The notes: a model not told the origin generated them from the sequence alone. A stretch of DNA of 6,425 bases from Magnetovibrio sp. (GCA_016763895.1 JAESSV010000038.1:1-6425); one strand, 5' to 3'; positions 1-5,894 are shown, counted from the stretch's first letter. Program-made: numbers and translations.

Positions 1-216
1 AACATGAGCGTTGAAGAAATAGCCAAACACGTGGGCGCCGACAGCCTGGCGTTTATCAGCCTTGACGGTTTATATCGCGCCGTAGGCGAAAAATCCCGAA
101 ACGCCGAATGCCCACAATTCTGTGATGCCTGCTTTACCGGGGAATACGCCATTCCCTTAATCGATGAAGAAGGCCATTCAGGACCAGAGCAACTGACGCT
201 TTTATCGGAAAGTTAA
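1..216 (+). CDS. purF: Amidophosphoribosyltransferase, C-terminal fragment
   Basis: This is the 3' end of a gene that begins before the window; the frame is open from base 1 to a TAA at 214-216. PurF catalyses the first committed step of purine synthesis, converting PRPP and glutamine to phosphoribosylamine in the cytoplasm. Only about 71 C-terminal residues are visible, so the glutaminase and PRPP-binding regions lie outside. Recognition rests on the typical PurF tail: a segment reading [12 protein letters not shown], then CDACFTGEY followed by an IPLID-like end. The CxxC pair in CDACFTG matches the position of two iron-sulfur ligands in Bacillus-type PurF, which suggests, but does not prove, a cluster-bearing enzyme. 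An SDR gene starts 4 bp downstream and is probably co-transcribed. The ATG at position 4 is internal and not a start. Confidence 0.88.
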   Translation, partial: NMSVEEIAKHVGADSLAFISLDGLYRAVGEKSRNAECPQFCDACFTGEYAIPLIDEEGHSGPEQLTLLSES

Positions 217-220
217 GACC

Positions 221-970
221 ATGACCCCGCAGAAACGGCTTGAAGGACGCGTTGCCTTAATCACCGGAGCCTCGCGGGGGATTGGACGTTCTGTCGCCAA
301 ACATTTTGCCGAACACGGGGCCCACGTGATTGTCACCGCCCGCAGCCAGGGGGCCCTTGAAATCTTGGACGACGAACTCCGGGAATTTGGCACATCCGCC
401 ACTTTGGTGCCGTGCGATATGACCGATTTTGACATCATCGATCATATCGGCACGGAAATCCAAAACCGCTTTAAAAAACTTGATATTTTGGTGGGCAACG
501 CCGGAATTTTGGGTGACCTTGCCCCCTTGGCCCAAGTTACCCCCAAAGATTGGCAACGCGTGATGGACAACAACCTGACCGCCAACTGGCGTTTGATCAG
601 AGCCATGAACAGCGTGCTCAGGGCTTCCGATGCGGGGCGCGCTATTTTTGTCAGTTCTTCTGTTGGTCATCAAGCCCGCGCCGGGTGGAGCAGCTACGCC
701 GTGTCCAAAGCCGCCCTTGAAATGACCGCTGGCATCTATAGCGAAGAATGCAAAGATTCAAACGTGTTGGTCAACATGATCAATCCCGGTGGCGCCCGCA
801 CCGCCATGCGCGCCGACGCCATGCCGCGCGAAGCCCCCGAAGACGTCAAAGCCCCCGAAACCATCAACCACCTGTTCTTAGAACTGGCGTCTCCCGCCTA
901 TACCAAGACCGGACAAATGGTCGAGGCTGAACAAGAATTGGCTATGGGCCACACGGGCTATAACCTGTAA
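221..970 (+). CDS. SDR family NAD(P)-dependent oxidoreductase
   Basis: A 249-residue protein of classical short-chain dehydrogenase size. The Rossmann cofactor motif TGASRGIG is at residues 15-22, NAG at 93-95, the active-site Asn is probably N118, the catalytic Ser lies in the SSS run at 145-147, and the YxxxK pair is Y159/K163, so the whole catalytic set is present. Arginines in the glycine motif (R19) and after strand beta-2 (R41) hint at NADP(H), which is inference. The substrate cannot be told; FabG-like ketoacyl reductases and many alcohol dehydrogenases share this fold. The ATG at 221 follows a GGAAAG ribosome-binding site (207-212, 8-nt spacing) lying inside the end of purF, so translation is probably coupled to purF. 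The gene is followed directly by a strong hairpin terminator. Confidence 0.9.
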   Translation: MTPQKRLEGRVALITGASRGIGRSVAKHFAEHGAHVIVTARSQGALEILDDELREFGTSATLVPCDMTDFDIIDHIGTEIQNRFKKLDILVGNAGILGDLAPLAQVTPKDWQRVMDNNLTANWRLIRAMNSVLRASDAGRAIFVSSSVGHQARAGWSSYAVSKAALEMTAGIYSEECKDSNVLVNMINPGGARTAMRADAMPREAPEDVKAPETINHLFLELASPAYTKTGQMVEAEQELAMGHTGYNL

Positions 971-973
971 ACA

Positions 974-1009
974 AAAACAGCGGCTGATACACGCATCAAC
1001 CGCTGTTTT
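974..1009. terminator. Bidirectional intrinsic terminator
   Basis: A perfect 10-bp stem, AAAACAGCGG (974-983) with CCGCTGTTTT (1000-1009), is extended after one C/A mismatch by TGAT (985-988) with ATCA (995-998), leaving a 6-nt loop. Read on the plus strand it ends in TTTT just after the SDR gene. Read on the minus strand it ends in a run of five T, just after the secreted-protein gene. It therefore fits a terminator shared by two convergent genes. Confidence 0.85.
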
Positions 1010-1028
1010 CTTGTCTATAATTGGCAAC

Positions 1029-1562
1029 TTAATCCGTAATTGTCAAAACACAGCTGGCCTTGTATTGCTTCCATGAAAGGAGCCCAAATCCCATCTTCGC
1101 GTCCGAAGCAATCCAGTTTTTATACTCAGCATCCGTAAAGTAGCAATTGAAAGCGGTCATGACGTGCTGAACCACACCATTAAAATCCGTTCCTGATGGG
1201 TCCCCAACATCAGCCCGCCACGCATGGTTCACCGGGTTGTAATATAATAACGACGCACGAGAAGCCGTCCGCCCGGTCCCATCCCAGTTATACATGCCTA
1301 AGCGTATCGAACACCCATCGCCATCGCCGCACAGTTCAACAAGTCGATCCTCATCGACGCTAACGGTATTTCCACGTGTTTCAACGGGGGCCCAAAGGGT
1401 GTACTGAGTTGCCGTATTATTCGGTTTCGGAGGGTAGCCCTCAATGCGCTTAGGTGTACCACCGTCCACGTTTTCCATTGGCATTGAAGCCGCCCCCCCA
1501 GCGGCATTTGCGCTCACAGCAAAGCCCAGAACAGCGACCAAAACAGGTATCAAAAGTTTCAT
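1029..1562 (-). CDS. Hypothetical secreted protein with four cysteines
   Basis: A protein of 177 residues that I do not recognise. The N-terminus is a clear Sec signal peptide: a Lys at residue 2, a hydrophobic core to about residue 16, and a SANA-A cleavage site after about residue 20. The mature part begins low-complexity and Pro-rich, then forms a domain with four Cys (C78, C84, C140, C171) that could make two disulfides in the periplasm or outside. An acidic CGDGDGC loop is followed by a GMYNWDGTGRTASR stretch rich in aromatic and glycine residues; the loop might bind metal, but that is a guess. I prefer the ATG at 1562 over the ATG at 1568: the GGGAG site (1573-1569) is 6 nt from the former but directly abuts the latter. 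It is transcribed alone, away from the helical orphan, and ends at the shared terminator. Confidence 0.8.
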   Translation of the reverse strand: MKLLIPVLVAVLGFAVSANAAGGAASMPMENVDGGTPKRIEGYPPKPNNTATQYTLWAPVETRGNTVSVDEDRLVELCGDGDGCSIRLGMYNWDGTGRTASRASLLYYNPVNHAWRADVGDPSGTDFNGVVQHVMTAFNCYFTDAEYKNWIASDAKMGFGLLSWKQYKASCVLTITD

Positions 1563-1619
1563 AGTCATCTCCCAATTATAAGTTATGATTGTCGTCTTAA
1601 AGGTGTGTTGGTGATACTT

Positions 1620-1648
1620 AATATCTCATTGAGGGTATTCGGAGTCAA
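1620..1648 (-). promoter_or_regulatory. Candidate sigma-70 promoter of the secreted-protein gene
   Basis: On the minus strand, TTGACT (1648-1643, five of six to the consensus) is followed after 17 bp by GATATT (1625-1620, four of six). This would start transcription near 1613 and give a leader of about 50 nt before the ATG at 1562. The -35 box and spacing are good and the -10 is weak. A perfect TATAAT also occurs at 1580-1575, but it would put the start point downstream of the ribosome-binding site. Confidence 0.4.
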
Positions 1649-1662
1649 CGCCTAAAAGGTGT

Positions 1663-1681
1663 ATGTGATTTGCATGTGATT
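1663..1681. repeat. 11-bp-phased direct repeat ATGTGATT, possible activator site
   Basis: ATGTGATT occurs at 1663-1670 and again at 1674-1681, an 11-bp period that places both copies on about the same face of the helix. The core reads TGTGA-N6-TGTGA. The pair is centred about 59 bp upstream of the predicted start point of the secreted-protein gene, a usual place for an activator. The half-site and spacing resemble a CRP/FNR-family site, but the second half is direct rather than inverted. Confidence 0.4.
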
Positions 1682-1810
1682 CCATAGAGTGTAATTAGAT
1701 CGCGAGAGCTATCTTTATGAGTATAAACTATTAAGAGTTTATTTCCGTATATTGAGACAAAAATATCTGGGCTATGTCGGGTCACCCCCCGTTTCTTCTG
1801 GTCTTTTATG

Positions 1811-1833
1811 ACCCTGACTTACGGGGTCAGGGT
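1811..1833. repeat. Perfect 8-bp inverted repeat in a GC-rich island
   Basis: ACCCTGAC (1811-1818) and GTCAGGGT (1826-1833) form a perfect stem with a 7-nt loop (TTACGGG). Just upstream, GGGTCA (1779-1784) can pair instead with TGACCC (1809-1814), and CCCCGT (1787-1792) with ACGGGG (1821-1826), so alternative folds exist. No T-run follows on either strand, so it is not a standard terminator. It could be a REP-like palindrome or the remnant of a mobile element. Confidence 0.5.
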
Positions 1834-1938
1834 GTCCTATTCATAATATATATATCCAAACCACCCCAATCTATAGTATAAGGTCTATCCAAATAGAGGG
1901 CTTATATTTTTTTTACAAAAAAACGAGCGCTGTTTGAT

Positions 1939-1943
1939 AAGGG
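1939..1943 (+). promoter_or_regulatory. Ribosome-binding site supporting a TTG start
   Basis: AAGGG lies 7 nt upstream of TTG 1951. It is 28 nt from the first in-frame ATG (1972), which is too far to serve it. This is the reason for calling the rare TTG start of the helical orphan. Confidence 0.45.
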
Positions 1944-1950
1944 CAATTTT

Positions 1951-2505
1951 TTGATAAATGCTGTGGTTAACATGGAAAACGCTAAGGGCGCTCAACCGTC
2001 CAAAGGATTGAGCATTCTTCCGCCTCCTTTGGGCCTGGACCTTGATGAGATTTCCACCGAGTCCGGTTTGCACGCGGCCATTGGTCGTGAGGCCAAGGCC
2101 CTTGATACTGCAAAGAAAAACCGGACCCCGGTTGCCCCAGATACGGTGCGCCTGATCACTTTTTTGGCCAATGAAATCCAACGCCGCATTCATAGCCTTT
2201 CGCCCGAACAAAAAGACGACCTTCAAGACATTCGCATCAAAGCCAGAATATTGGAAACCGAACGCAAGGTTCAATCTATTTCAGACAACGTTCTGGCCTT
2301 TATCGAAGCCATAAACACACCCAAATCGGCCATTCGATTTTCTGCGATTAACGAACTCGAAGACCAGGTCGCGTCCATGATACGCGTTTTGGGGAAAGCC
2401 CCTGAAAATTACGCCAAGCTTTTACAAGCCATGGACGTTTCTTCTCGCAGCCTGGAAGACGTGAAAAACAAAGGCAAAGTCTTTTCAGGATTTACAGAAT
2501 TTTAA
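1951..2505 (+). CDS. Hypothetical helical cytoplasmic protein
   Basis: A protein of 184 residues that I do not recognise. It has no signal peptide, no membrane segment, and no Cys or Trp. The first ~35 residues look disordered, with a PPP run at 24-26. From about residue 62 the sequence reads as nearly continuous amphipathic helix, roughly 62-83, a long charged helix 84-121, 124-148 and 150-176, which suggests a helical bundle or coiled coil and perhaps an adaptor role; this is inference. The start is uncertain. TTG at 1951 has an AAGGG site 7 nt upstream (1939-1943), whereas the ATG at 1972, giving 177 residues, has none. Its last 14 bp overlap the tail of the convergent threonine-phosphate decarboxylase gene, and no terminator is visible. 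Confidence 0.75.
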   Translation: MINAVVNMENAKGAQPSKGLSILPPPLGLDLDEISTESGLHAAIGREAKALDTAKKNRTPVAPDTVRLITFLANEIQRRIHSLSPEQKDDLQDIRIKARILETERKVQSISDNVLAFIEAINTPKSAIRFSAINELEDQVASMIRVLGKAPENYAKLLQAMDVSSRSLEDVKNKGKVFSGFTEF

Positions 2506-3502
2506 CCGCCAATTCGCGCGTTAAAACAGCCTCAAGCCGTGCCCACCCTGCGGCGTTTCCCGGCAAGCCAAAACGCAACCAAGTGGGTTGGTCTTTAAAT
2601 GCCCGCACCAAAATACCCGCATGGGCAAGGCGTTCAAAAACAGCCTGGGCATTGTCGGTACGGACCAGACGAAACAGGTCGGTTCCCCCCACGGCACAAA
2701 GCCCCGCCCGGTCCAGAATTCCCGCAAGACGTTGAGCGTCTGACGTCATACCTCGACGGTTTTCAAGGCTCCATTTTTCATCTTTTAAGGCTTGAGTTCC
2801 GGCCCAAATGGCGGGGCCAGATACGGCCCATGGGCCTAATTTTTCAACCAGTTTCTGACCCATTTCGGGGCTACATATGGCAAATCCCAAACGCACCCCT
2901 GCCAAGCCAAAAAACTTACCAAAGGATTTGAGCACTATCAGGCCCTTTTGCCCGGCAAAAGGAGCAACGGACAAATCAGGCATCACGTCACAATAAGCTT
3001 CATCCACCACCAAGACACCGCCTTTGGCTTGAAGCGTGTCCGCTGTCTTCAACAAGCCCTTGACCGTCTGGCATTGACCGTCGGGGTTGTTGGGATGCAC
3101 CACAACACCATAAGAGCTTAGCCCCTCAAGCGTGTTCACACAGTTCACAGTGTGTCCCGCCAATGCCCAAGCCGGAGCATGTTCGCCGTACGTGGGCGTG
3201 ATAATGTCCACATCGCTAACCTTCAATAAGGTCGGCACGTGTTGGATCAAGGCTTGGGTGCCGGGGCTGGCAACGATCACGGCCGCATCAGGCACCTTAT
3301 AAGCTTGGCGCGCCGCCGCCAACAAATCGTCCATATCGTCTTGCACCGGCAACCGTTGCATCCGGTCCGCCGGACAAGGATCACAGGCATAGGCGTGGGG
3401 ATTAATGCCGGTGGATAAATCCAGCCAGCCTTCTTTGGGGATGCCAAAACGGGCCTGGACAAGCCGTGGATCGCCACCGTGTTCACGTGTTTTATTGATC
3501 AT
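2492..3502 (-). CDS. cobD: Threonine-phosphate decarboxylase (cobalamin synthesis)
   Basis: A 336-residue PLP enzyme of aminotransferase fold type I, normal length for the family. It decarboxylates L-threonine O-3-phosphate to (R)-1-aminopropan-2-ol O-2-phosphate, the linker joining the corrin ring to the lower ligand of vitamin B12. The name is cobD in the Salmonella scheme and cobC in the aerobic-pathway scheme. Diagnostic features are HGGDP near the N-terminus (8-12), HPNNPDG (136-142, PLP-contacting Asn), VVDEAY (165-170, with D167 toward the pyridine nitrogen and Y170), SFGKFFGLAGVRLGF (193-207, Schiff-base K196 and phosphate-binding R204), and a C-terminal LRFGLPG (309-315) whose R310 should bind the substrate carboxylate. 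It lies 17 bp after the TfoX-like gene, so the two are probably co-transcribed. The ribosome-binding site is weak. No other cobalamin gene or B12 riboswitch is visible nearby. Confidence 0.93.
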   Translation of the reverse strand: MINKTREHGGDPRLVQARFGIPKEGWLDLSTGINPHAYACDPCPADRMQRLPVQDDMDDLLAAARQAYKVPDAAVIVASPGTQALIQHVPTLLKVSDVDIITPTYGEHAPAWALAGHTVNCVNTLEGLSSYGVVVHPNNPDGQCQTVKGLLKTADTLQAKGGVLVVDEAYCDVMPDLSVAPFAGQKGLIVLKSFGKFFGLAGVRLGFAICSPEMGQKLVEKLGPWAVSGPAIWAGTQALKDEKWSLENRRGMTSDAQRLAGILDRAGLCAVGGTDLFRLVRTDNAQAVFERLAHAGILVRAFKDQPTWLRFGLPGNAAGWARLEAVLTRELAVKIL

Positions 3503-3519
3503 GGCTCAGGATTAGCAGA

Positions 3520-3705
3520 TCAGCCTTTAAGGTGCGAGCGGGATTCTCGTAAATCATCAACTTCATTCAACAACCGGCCTTTTTCTTCGACCAAGACATA
3601 CACCAATGCTGCCCCCATGCGCTGTAACGCCTCCGCACCATAAATGCCGATGCGGCGGAAGGCGCGCCATGATACGGGACCGATGTTTTTTACCTGTTGT
3701 TTCAT
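3520..3705 (-). CDS. Short TfoX C-terminal-domain-like helix-hairpin-helix protein
   Basis: A 61-residue protein whose first ~40 residues match the start of the TfoX/Sxy C-terminal domain: VKNIGP at 5-10, then RRIGIYGAEALQRMGA, a helix-hairpin-helix-like pattern with paired glycines. The TfoX N-terminal domain is absent. The tail after about residue 42 is short and charged, and lacks the usual second half of the C-terminal domain. The other minus-strand frames hit stops here, so there is no sign of a simple frameshift. Free-standing TfoX-C proteins occur in proteobacteria and their role is unclear; DNA or protein binding is inferred. The frame stays open upstream to an ATG at 3792, but the ATG at 3705 is preferred because the domain starts there and a longer form would run into the divergent marC-like gene. 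It precedes the decarboxylase gene by 17 bp. Confidence 0.65.
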   Translation of the reverse strand: MKQQVKNIGPVSWRAFRRIGIYGAEALQRMGAALVYVLVEEKGRLLNEVDDLRESRSHLKG

Positions 3706-3737
3706 CACCCAACCATGATAGCGTATCGTTGTTACGT

Positions 3738-3742
3738 AAGGA
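3738..3742 (+). promoter_or_regulatory. Ribosome-binding site of the MarC-family gene
   Basis: AAGGA sits 6 nt before ATG 3749 and fixes this start. It overlaps the end of a short perfect palindrome, TTACGTAA (3732-3739), in the 43-bp gap between divergent start codons. Confidence 0.6.
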
Positions 3743-3748
3743 ATCCCC

Positions 3749-4384
3749 ATGCAAGAAATCGCTCTCGTTGCTTTTACAACTTTTTTTGCCACGATAGGGC
3801 CGATCGATGTCGCGGCTCTTTATGCTGCTCTCACCCCTGTCACGCCTGCTCCACAACGCAAAGCAATGGCGTTCAAAGGCGTTGGCATCGCGGCTCTTAT
3901 ATTATTGATGTTTGCCATTTTTGGCGAATCCGTCTTGACCCGTATGGGGATATCCCTGCCCGCCATGCGCACAGCGGGGGGGATTTTATTGTTGCTGATT
4001 GCCATTGATATGGTGTTTGCACGATCCTCAGGCGGCACCACCGCCACCGAAGACGAAACCGATGAAGCGCTTCAAAAACAAGATTTGTCGGTCTTTCCCT
4101 TAGCCACCCCCCTGATCGCAGGTCCGGGCACCATGGGAGCCGTGGTGCTTTTGACCGCCGAAGCCAAAGGCGACCTCATGCATTTGGGCGTAGTTATCGG
4201 GGCTTTGTTCACGGTGCTTGGTCTGACTTTGGTGTTGCTGTTGATTGCTGGAAAAGTTCAAAAATTCTTGGGCGTAACGGGCTTAAATGTCATATCGCGC
4301 GTGTTTGGTGTTTTGCTTGCGGCGCTCGCCGTGCAATTTATCTTTGAAGGCCTTGCCGCCAGTCATCTCTTTTTAAATACTTGA
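3749..4384 (+). CDS. MarC family integral membrane protein
   Basis: A 211-residue inner-membrane protein of the MarC (UPF0056, NAAT) family at its usual length. About six membrane helices are visible: roughly residues 4-28, 44-63, 71-91, 115-137, 144-168 and 182-203. The family signature appears as FPLATPLIAGPGTM at 116-129 and as the RVFGVLLAALAVQF stretch in the last helix, with a GPID motif (17-20) in the first. An acidic soluble loop (about 96-112) separates the two halves, which look like related three-helix repeats. Family members are often annotated as amino-acid transporters, but substrates are poorly established and the original link to multiple antibiotic resistance was not upheld. 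It is divergent from the TfoX-like/decarboxylase unit and is followed after 36 bp by the DUF3253-like gene. Confidence 0.9.
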   Translation: MQEIALVAFTTFFATIGPIDVAALYAALTPVTPAPQRKAMAFKGVGIAALILLMFAIFGESVLTRMGISLPAMRTAGGILLLLIAIDMVFARSSGGTTATEDETDEALQKQDLSVFPLATPLIAGPGTMGAVVLLTAEAKGDLMHLGVVIGALFTVLGLTLVLLLIAGKVQKFLGVTGLNVISRVFGVLLAALAVQFIFEGLAASHLFLNT

Positions 4385-4420
4385 TGCCAAGGGTTCACAA
4401 AGCGTGCTACACCCCGGCTT

Positions 4421-4738
4421 ATGACTGATGAAAAGAAAAAGCGCCCCACCAAAGACGATCCCATCGCCACGGCCATCATTGGCATGTTGAGCGACGATGC
4501 TTTGCTCACGTTCAAAGAAATGGCGATGACCATCTTCGAAACCCGCAGACGTCCCAAGGATCGCGCCGATGGATGGCGCAAATATATGCAGGCGGTGAAA
4601 CAACAAACCTTGTACTTGGCCCGTTTAAACCGTGTCGAGATCATGCGCAAAGGCAAAATTGCCGATCCCAACGATTTCAAAGGCATCGTGCGGGTGCGTT
4701 TGGCTCAACCAAAATCTGACACCGTATCCGAAGATTAG
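4421..4738 (+). CDS. DUF3253-like small protein
   Basis: A 105-residue basic protein with no signal or membrane segment. The pattern fits the DUF3253 family: a helix (DPIATAIIGML, 13-23), a TFKEMA turn, a WRKYMQAV helix, then LARLNRVEIMRKGKIADP and a terminal GIVRVRL strand. This layout resembles a small winged-helix fold, so nucleic-acid binding is possible, but the family's function is unknown to me. An acidic tail follows. No good ribosome-binding site precedes ATG 4421. The marC-like stop lies 36 bp upstream, so it is either co-transcribed with that gene or started from a promoter in the gap, possibly as a nearly leaderless message. The stop codon interlocks with that of the convergent Sel1 gene (4-bp overlap). 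Confidence 0.7.
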   Translation: MTDEKKKRPTKDDPIATAIIGMLSDDALLTFKEMAMTIFETRRRPKDRADGWRKYMQAVKQQTLYLARLNRVEIMRKGKIADPNDFKGIVRVRLAQPKSDTVSED

Positions 4739-5463
4739 CGTCTTTTTTTCAAGGCCTTAAGTTTCTTTTCAGCTTCTGAAATTTGAAATTTATTCATCTT
4801 TATTTGCAAACTTTTAAACCGCGTCACCGGATCATACTTTCGATGTATGGCAAGGGCTTGGGCTTGATGAGGCACGGCCTGTTTGAGCCACACATAGGCT
4901 TGAATATAATCTTTTTCGACGCCCCAGCCTTCGAAATACATCGCCCCCAAAAGATATTGCCCCCCGGCGTGTCCTTGGTTGGCGGCTTGGGTATAATATT
5001 CAATGGCTTTGCCATAATCATGTTCCACCCCGCGCCCATAGAAATAAAGCTCGCCCAACCGAAATTGTGAAGCGGCATCATTGTTAAAGGTGGCTGCAAC
5101 GCGGAACCATTTTGCCGCCTGGAAATAATCTTGGCGCACAGCCCCTTTGCCATTGGCATACATCATGCCCAGTGTAAAACGGGCTTGTGAAGAGCCTTTA
5201 TCGGCTGATTTTTTGTACCACGCGAAGGCCTTTTGGATATTTTTTGGAACGCCGACACCCGTCTCATAAGCTTTGCCCAATTCAAATTGAGCCGCACTGT
5301 TACCAGCCTCGGCCTTTGGCACCAGAGCCGCCACAACAGCAGCCTTTTGTTGATTGACTTGCGACTGGTTGACCGTTTGACCACTTGGACCTTGCCCAAG
5401 GTACCAAAACGTCACGCCTGCTAAGGCAAACAAGATGATTGTAAGAATAAAAAGACGTTTCAT
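4735..5463 (-). CDS. Membrane-anchored Sel1-like repeat protein
   Basis: A 242-residue protein. Residues 4-22 are a hydrophobic signal anchor (or uncleaved signal peptide), then a Gln/Asn/Ser-rich linker to about 40, then four Sel1-type TPR repeats at roughly 56-90, 91-127, 130-164 and 166-198. Each has the AQFxLGxxYxxGxGVxxDYxKAxxWYxxAA pattern in partial form. The C-terminus is strongly basic, ending in KKLKALKKRR. Sel1 repeats form alpha-solenoid scaffolds for protein-protein contacts, so a periplasmic assembly or signalling role is likely; the partner is unknown. The gene starts 40 bp after the lipoprotein gene with no terminator between, suggesting one operon. The ribosome-binding site is weak. 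The 3' end overlaps the DUF3253-like gene by 4 bp, tail to tail. Confidence 0.88.
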   Translation of the reverse strand: MKRLFILTIILFALAGVTFWYLGQGPSGQTVNQSQVNQQKAAVVAALVPKAEAGNSAAQFELGKAYETGVGVPKNIQKAFAWYKKSADKGSSQARFTLGMMYANGKGAVRQDYFQAAKWFRVAATFNNDAASQFRLGELYFYGRGVEHDYGKAIEYYTQAANQGHAGGQYLLGAMYFEGWGVEKDYIQAYVWLKQAVPHQAQALAIHRKYDPVTRFKSLQIKMNKFQISEAEKKLKALKKRR

Positions 5464-5503
5464 TCGGTACTATTTTTAAGAGTTGAGGGCTTGGGATCAA
5501 GAC

Positions 5504-5845
5504 CTACAAATTATTGATTTTGTTGTCGATGCTTCCAGACTTCTCAGCTTTGGAATAACACATCACATCGCCAAGGGTGCGATAACACTTCAAGTCTTGA
5601 ATAGGATTGGGCTCATCTTCTCGGCAATAGGTGCGGCCTTTTTCTTCGCGAACGGTCGAACAATCCTTGCCTCTTTGATAGGAAATAAAATGATCCGTCA
5701 AGGTCTTGTCCGTGCCCATGACCAACGCCGTGCTCACATACGACATTGTCCCCACGGTCTTCAAAATACTCCTGGGCGCAACCGAATAAATATTTGAGCA
5801 GGCCGAAAGCAAAACGGTAAAAGCGAGAAGTGCCAGAGTACGCAT
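5504..5845 (-). CDS. Small conserved lipoprotein
   Basis: A 113-residue lipoprotein. The N-terminus has an Arg, a short hydrophobic core and a lipobox LSAC with the lipidated Cys at residue 16. Asn at +3 and the lack of Asp at +2 favour the outer membrane by the usual sorting rule. The mature part has a DKTLTDHFISYQRGKDCS segment, a TYCRED segment and CYRTLGDVMCY near the end: four further Cys that could pair in the periplasm. This pattern resembles a small lipoprotein family common in Alphaproteobacteria, of unknown function. AAGAGG lies 10 nt upstream of the ATG. It is first in a probable operon with the Sel1-repeat gene, and divergent from the MarR gene across a 141-bp gap. Confidence 0.83.
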   Translation of the reverse strand: MRTLALLAFTVLLSACSNIYSVAPRSILKTVGTMSYVSTALVMGTDKTLTDHFISYQRGKDCSTVREEKGRTYCREDEPNPIQDLKCYRTLGDVMCYSKAEKSGSIDNKINNL

Positions 5846-5894
5846 GATAACTGAACCTCTTAAAATAATCAGTCTAATATCATCACACGATTCT

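Larger units (their letters stand above)
1563..1950. other. AT-rich intergenic region between divergent genes
   Basis: A gap of nearly 400 bp without a convincing gene, clearly more AT-rich than its flanks. It holds the ribosome-binding site and candidate promoter of the secreted-protein gene, an AAAGGTGT direct repeat on either side of that promoter (1599-1606 and 1655-1662), a TGTGA-N6-TGTGA repeat (1664-1679), a GC-rich palindromic island (1779-1833) and an AT tract with a run of eight T near 1907-1914. No tRNA-like cloverleaf was seen. No clear sigma-70 promoter could be assigned to the plus-strand gene starting at 1951. Confidence 0.7.

Noticed and set aside
257..673. 138-codon minus-strand frame opposite the SDR gene
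   Set aside because: It is antisense to a fully conserved SDR with all catalytic motifs and has no recognisable sequence of its own.
1575..1580. Perfect minus-strand TATAAT as the -10 box of the secreted-protein gene
   Set aside because: Transcription would start after or within the ribosome-binding site, leaving no leader, and no -35 box is suitably placed.
1664..1679. A standard CRP/FNR site
   Set aside because: Only one half matches in the required orientation; the second TGTGA is direct, not the inverted TCACA.
1774..1881. 35-codon plus-strand reading frame over the palindromic island
   Set aside because: It has no ribosome-binding site and a composition dictated by the palindrome and TA-rich tract; it does not look like protein.
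1884..1914. TCTAT/ATAGA hairpin followed by a T8 run, as a terminator
   Set aside because: The stem is only 5 weak A/T-rich pairs, is separated from the T-run by about 10 nt, and no plus-strand gene lies upstream to terminate.
3732..3739. TTACGTAA palindrome as a shared operator for the divergent units
   Set aside because: An 8-bp palindrome is quite likely by chance, and there is no regulator gene nearby to support it.
3706..3792. Longer 90-residue form of the TfoX-C-like protein
   Set aside because: The extra 29 residues run antisense into the start of the marC-like gene and show no domain similarity; the conserved domain begins just after the ATG at 3705.
5487..5504. CTTG/CAAG hairpin between the lipoprotein and Sel1 genes, as a terminator
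   Set aside because: The stem is short with a mismatch and no T-run follows on the minus strand, so read-through into the Sel1 gene is expected.
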